64,000 nucleotides of DNA from Leptobrachium leishanense (lineage: Eukaryota > Chordata > Amphibia > Anura > Megophryidae): the NCBI GenBank assembly GCA_009667805.1, contig CM019065.1:155916333-155980332 (forward strand), read 5' to 3'. The stretch's first letter is position 1; each line of letters starts with the position of its first letter. The notes beneath the pieces are model-generated. The model saw only the letters and a list, made by a program, of their open reading frames with translations, was not told the origin of the DNA and did no database searches. Positions 60,741 to 64,000 of this stretch are shown piece by piece. The position numbers and the translations under genes were made by a program.

Positions 60741-62769
60741 AGGGACACTATTAATTTTAGCCTCCTTTTTGTTTTCCTTCAAATAATTTGTCAGATACTT
60801 GTTTTTTTTAATTTAGGTGAAAATACTTACCTTTTCTACCTAGCATGCACTGCTCCCAGGGTTGCCAGATCAGCCATGGTTTCCTTGATGCGTATAATTT
60901 ATTCATGTTGATAGGCAGTGCATGAAAAATGCCACCCTGCAGCATGTAGGATCTACATGTTGCAGGTAAGAAATTAAAAAGTGATCCCAGGTGACCTGCC
61001 TTTATTTTCTTCCTGCAGCATATGTTGCATACATGTTGCAGGGCAGTACCTTTCCTTGTGCACCACTCTGCATGAAATGGTAATGTGTCCGGGAAAACAT
61101 GGTTGACCTGACAACGCTAGCTGCTCAGGACTTAAGAATTTTTTCTTGGTCTTCGAATTTCTGAAGAAACTTGCATATGAATTTTAATACAAGATCGGAG
61201 GCTCCTAAGAAAGAAAACACAGGAAAACTAGAACAATAAATCTATCCCCAACATAGGGAGGCCCTTCCAACATCCTGGTCCCACCCCATTCCCATCTAAC
61301 ATATGTCCATTCTGGGAGTAGTAGCACTTCCTCTTTCTTTGTTGGTCCCTCATTGACAGCATCTCATCTAGATAAGTATTACAGTGATATTTAGCTTATT
61401 AATGTGAATTTTGTGAGTGTTTTTTCTTCTCGCATTCCTCATTATTGAGTTCCCAGACACCTCTCCCGGTATTAGCCGCAGGAGGTGACCCGTCACACTA
61501 GCCTAGCATTGGGCTGTTACCCATCGCCGACATTGTCATTTTGGGTTTTGGTTGTGTTACTGTTACCATTGTTCTCTGGCAGGTTGCCGATAGAGTCCGT
61601 CCGGGCTTCTAGTGGGTCACATCAGCCCGGCCTCGGCCCTGTTGCATCCAATTTGGCGCTGCTCTCACATGCTCAGTCTCGTGAGACTTAGCCAAGCCCA
61701 AATCCCACAAAGTCCCTTCTTGCGAGCTGCCATTTTCATGGGCCTAGTTTCTCGCTGCATCTCCATGATTTCTCTAATTTCTGATCATGTTGTCAAAACA
61801 TGGTGAATCGAGCCCCCTCCTTAATGTTGCACACTATGCACAAAAAAAAACGCATCACTTCACCACACAGTAGCAGAGGAGTGTTTTACACCAATGGAAC
61901 CTTCCCCGTCATGTCGACAGCTGGTCAAACAGCAGTTACATCGTTATCTGACTCCTGACAAAAATGATTAAACGCTCTCTTGCCTGCAACCCAGGTACTG
62001 CCCCCTACTCCATCCCCCGCTTGCTGCTCAAGATGTCCTGTGTGAGTCTGCATCAGGTCCCTCCATGGCTTCCAAGGGACAAATGAATGCCGCCTACAAG
62101 CGTCCATGCTGTTGATTGCAGCAGAAGGGCTGGCTACCCCACTCCACTACCGGGTCCCAGTAGCGAGCTGATCCCTCAAAAAAGAGCTCTTGATCTAGGG
62201 GATTCTCATGTGGCAGTTAACCCTTTCCCTGCTGAGCTATTTTTCCTGTGTGCTGAGCGAATGTTGACCATTTTGTGCTCCTGTTTAAATGCGATTTGAA
62301 GTCATGTTTTATTGTAGGACCCAGACAAATTATATATTTTTATTTTCGCTCAGATTCAAAATATATTATTATATGTATGTATACGTCATGTCCTGTCAGA
62401 ATGCTATTACCAAAAATGTGAATTTCCTTTCAGATTTCAATCGTTTACAGCTTGTAATAGGGTTTGACCGAAATCACTTTTTAGGCGCCGATACTGATTA
62501 TCTGCTTCCTTTCAGGCCGCTAACTGATATCAAATGCTGATATTCTGTACATTTAAACTTTTGACAAATTGCAATTTCAATACAAATCTGGCGTCAACAG
62601 GTTTAATAAAATTCTGAACATTACAACAACTGAGAAAAATAAAGTGCTTGCAAAATAACTTTATTAACTTAAATAGCTTTCCAGAAGACAGAAAAATGGC
62701 AAAAAACTCATAGAAGCATCACACACTAAATGTTAGTACTAGAAACACCGCGCTCAATGTGACTTAAAA
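60741..62769. other. Intergenic, no gene seen
   Basis: A piece near 61170-61215 (AATTTTAATACAAGATCGGA, GGCTCCTAAGAAA) resembles the DIRS inverted ends. No other element or gene was recognised. Confidence 0.45.
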
Positions 62770-62836
62770 TAATAAAACTCACAGTAATGTGTGCTGTGTA
62801 TGAGCATATCACAGAGCTCCACAGCAGTAATACATT
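62770..62836. repeat. GTGGAGCTCTG-family repeat, left part
   Basis: AATAAAACTCACAGTAATGTG and CACAGAGCTCCACAGCAGTA; continues at 63877 after the LTR-like insertion. Confidence 0.6.
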
Positions 62837-63872
62837 TGTAGCGCTGTGTTTAAACTCTTACTGTGGCAGTACCTATTTTTGGCCACCGGAGGGAGACGAG
62901 CGCGATAAGAGACACTGAACATTGGGACTACGTTTCCCGGCATGCTTTGCAAACAGACAGGAAGTGGGTGGGACACAGACGCTGTACATCCTGAGCCTCG
63001 TGAAGAGCGCGCCAGGGAGTGCATGAGAGAGGACACAGTGCTGCAGAGCGGAACCGTGACTAGGCCGGAGCGCAAGTGTGGCCGATCAGGATTCTAGTGG
63101 GGTTATCCTGCCTTGCCAGAAGGAGCCTTACTTATCGACAGACTTCACCCAAGCTGCTATCCAGACAAGCTGAGGACCTCGAGTGAGGAGTACCGCGAGT
63201 CCATTGGATGGGAGAGCAGGCGGTAGCTGGACAAGTCCGGGCCGGAGCACAGAAAGCCTGACTACCGATCCAGTAGCCGGTATCCCAGCGAGGAAACAAG
63301 CGGAGAGACGTCCTGGGTCAGCGGAGCCTTGGTGATCGAACGGATGGGTGAGAGGCCTCCAAGGCCGGTTTTACAAAGCTCAAGAAAGCACGCTGTTGTT
63401 TATTTCTGAAACCCACAGGGGCCCCAACTTGACTAGTCGAAGACATCGTTTAAAAGATTCACTGGCCAGTTGAATAGTACCCGGGTACCATAACACACAG
63501 ATACACTCACAGTTCGGGACTTAACCTGTTCGGGACTCACTCCCTAGTATCCGAAAAAGGGGCAAAGATTCGCATCTTATTTTGTTTTCCGCTGCGCGTT
63601 TCTCGTAATTACGAAGCATTGTATTCTTCTGTTCGGTCTCGCATTTTTTTCAGAAATACGAAGTCTCGCATTTCTTTTTCCGCTGCGCGTTTACCGCGAT
63701 ACGAAATACTGTAAATATATCTACGAATACCATGTCTCATTATATGCCTTTTACTTCAGTAAACTATATAATTTATAAAATCCACAACGGTGCTGGAGTA
63801 TATTTATTCCCTAGTGCGGGGAGACTGACCCGTGGTTCATTTTCAGCGGCTCCTCCAGGAGTGAGCGCTACA
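62837..63872. mobile_element. Probable solo LTR, 1,036 bp
   Basis: Begins TGTAGCGC and ends GCGCTACA, flanked by CATT on both sides (62833-62836, 63873-63876), and splits a repeat unit that continues on the other side. TG...CA ends with a 4-bp duplication are the signs of an LTR. Contains ACTACGTTTCCCGGCATGC (62927-62945), a ZNF143-type promoter motif, and TATATAATTTATAAA near 63763. Strand of transcription not settled. Confidence 0.6.
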
Positions 63873-63876
63873 CATT

Positions 63877-64000
63877 AATACACACTGCACACCGTACTGT
63901 GAGTTTTATCGCGGTGGAGCTCTGTGATACAGCAATGTGCGGTGTGCATGAGCGTGAGTTTCATGACTGTGCAGCTCTGTGGTACGCTCATGCAAACCGC
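63877..64000. repeat. GTGGAGCTCTG-family repeat, right part
   Basis: Units with GTGAGTTTTATCGCGGTGGA and GCAGCTCTGTGGTACGCTCA, continuing to the window end. Confidence 0.6.

Overview
This is eukaryotic, vertebrate nuclear DNA, most likely from an amphibian (a frog is my best guess). The evidence is a spliced vertebrate gene spread over more than 32 kb, sitting in a mixture of mobile elements that is typical of amphibian genomes: a DIRS-type tyrosine-recombinase retrotransposon, a Penelope-like element, a Ty3/gypsy element, a gammaretrovirus-like endogenous retrovirus (ERV), two Tc1-like transposons, TTA/TAA-flanked (Harbinger-like) and hAT-like elements, CR1/L2-type LINE pieces, and minisatellites grown inside transposons. 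I recognised no rRNA or tRNA gene and no bacterial feature.

Layout. 1-13567 is a Ty3/gypsy element on the minus strand whose gag gene is split by a complete-length ERV (4004-12977, two LTRs, 4-bp target duplication CTGT). 13568-25060 is a block of nested DNA transposons, a Tc1-like element broken by another insertion, a triple nest with a 1-kb minisatellite, and a Penelope-like element with reverse transcriptase and GIY-YIG endonuclease. 26621-59190 is the plus-strand gene CDCA2 (Repo-Man): 14 coding exons with consistent GT/AG borders and reading phases give a 1,019-residue protein. Its largest intron (35797-48786) is almost filled by one DIRS element of about 12 kb, which was in turn invaded by a Tc1-like element, a Harbinger-like element that carries an XK-family gene fragment, a LINE, a CDCA7-like processed pseudogene, and a 2.5-kb block of G+C-rich repeats. 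59190-64000 is intergenic, with repeats and a probable solo LTR.

The strongest discovery candidate is in the ERV. Between RNase H and the last third of integrase, pol carries about 190 codons of the conserved domain of the opioid growth factor receptor family (OGFR/OGFRL1), joined in frame to RNase H. It replaces the integrase zinc domain and the first two catalytic aspartates. The two LTRs differ by only about three substitutions and three 1-base indels, although the coding region has many lesions, so this copy was probably already defective and moved in trans, as oncogene-carrying retroviruses do.

The only gene here likely to work for the host is CDCA2, a mitotic chromatin scaffold that recruits protein phosphatase 1. 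All other coding material is mobile-element or retrocopied sequence, most of it broken. The Penelope-like reading frame is the best preserved.
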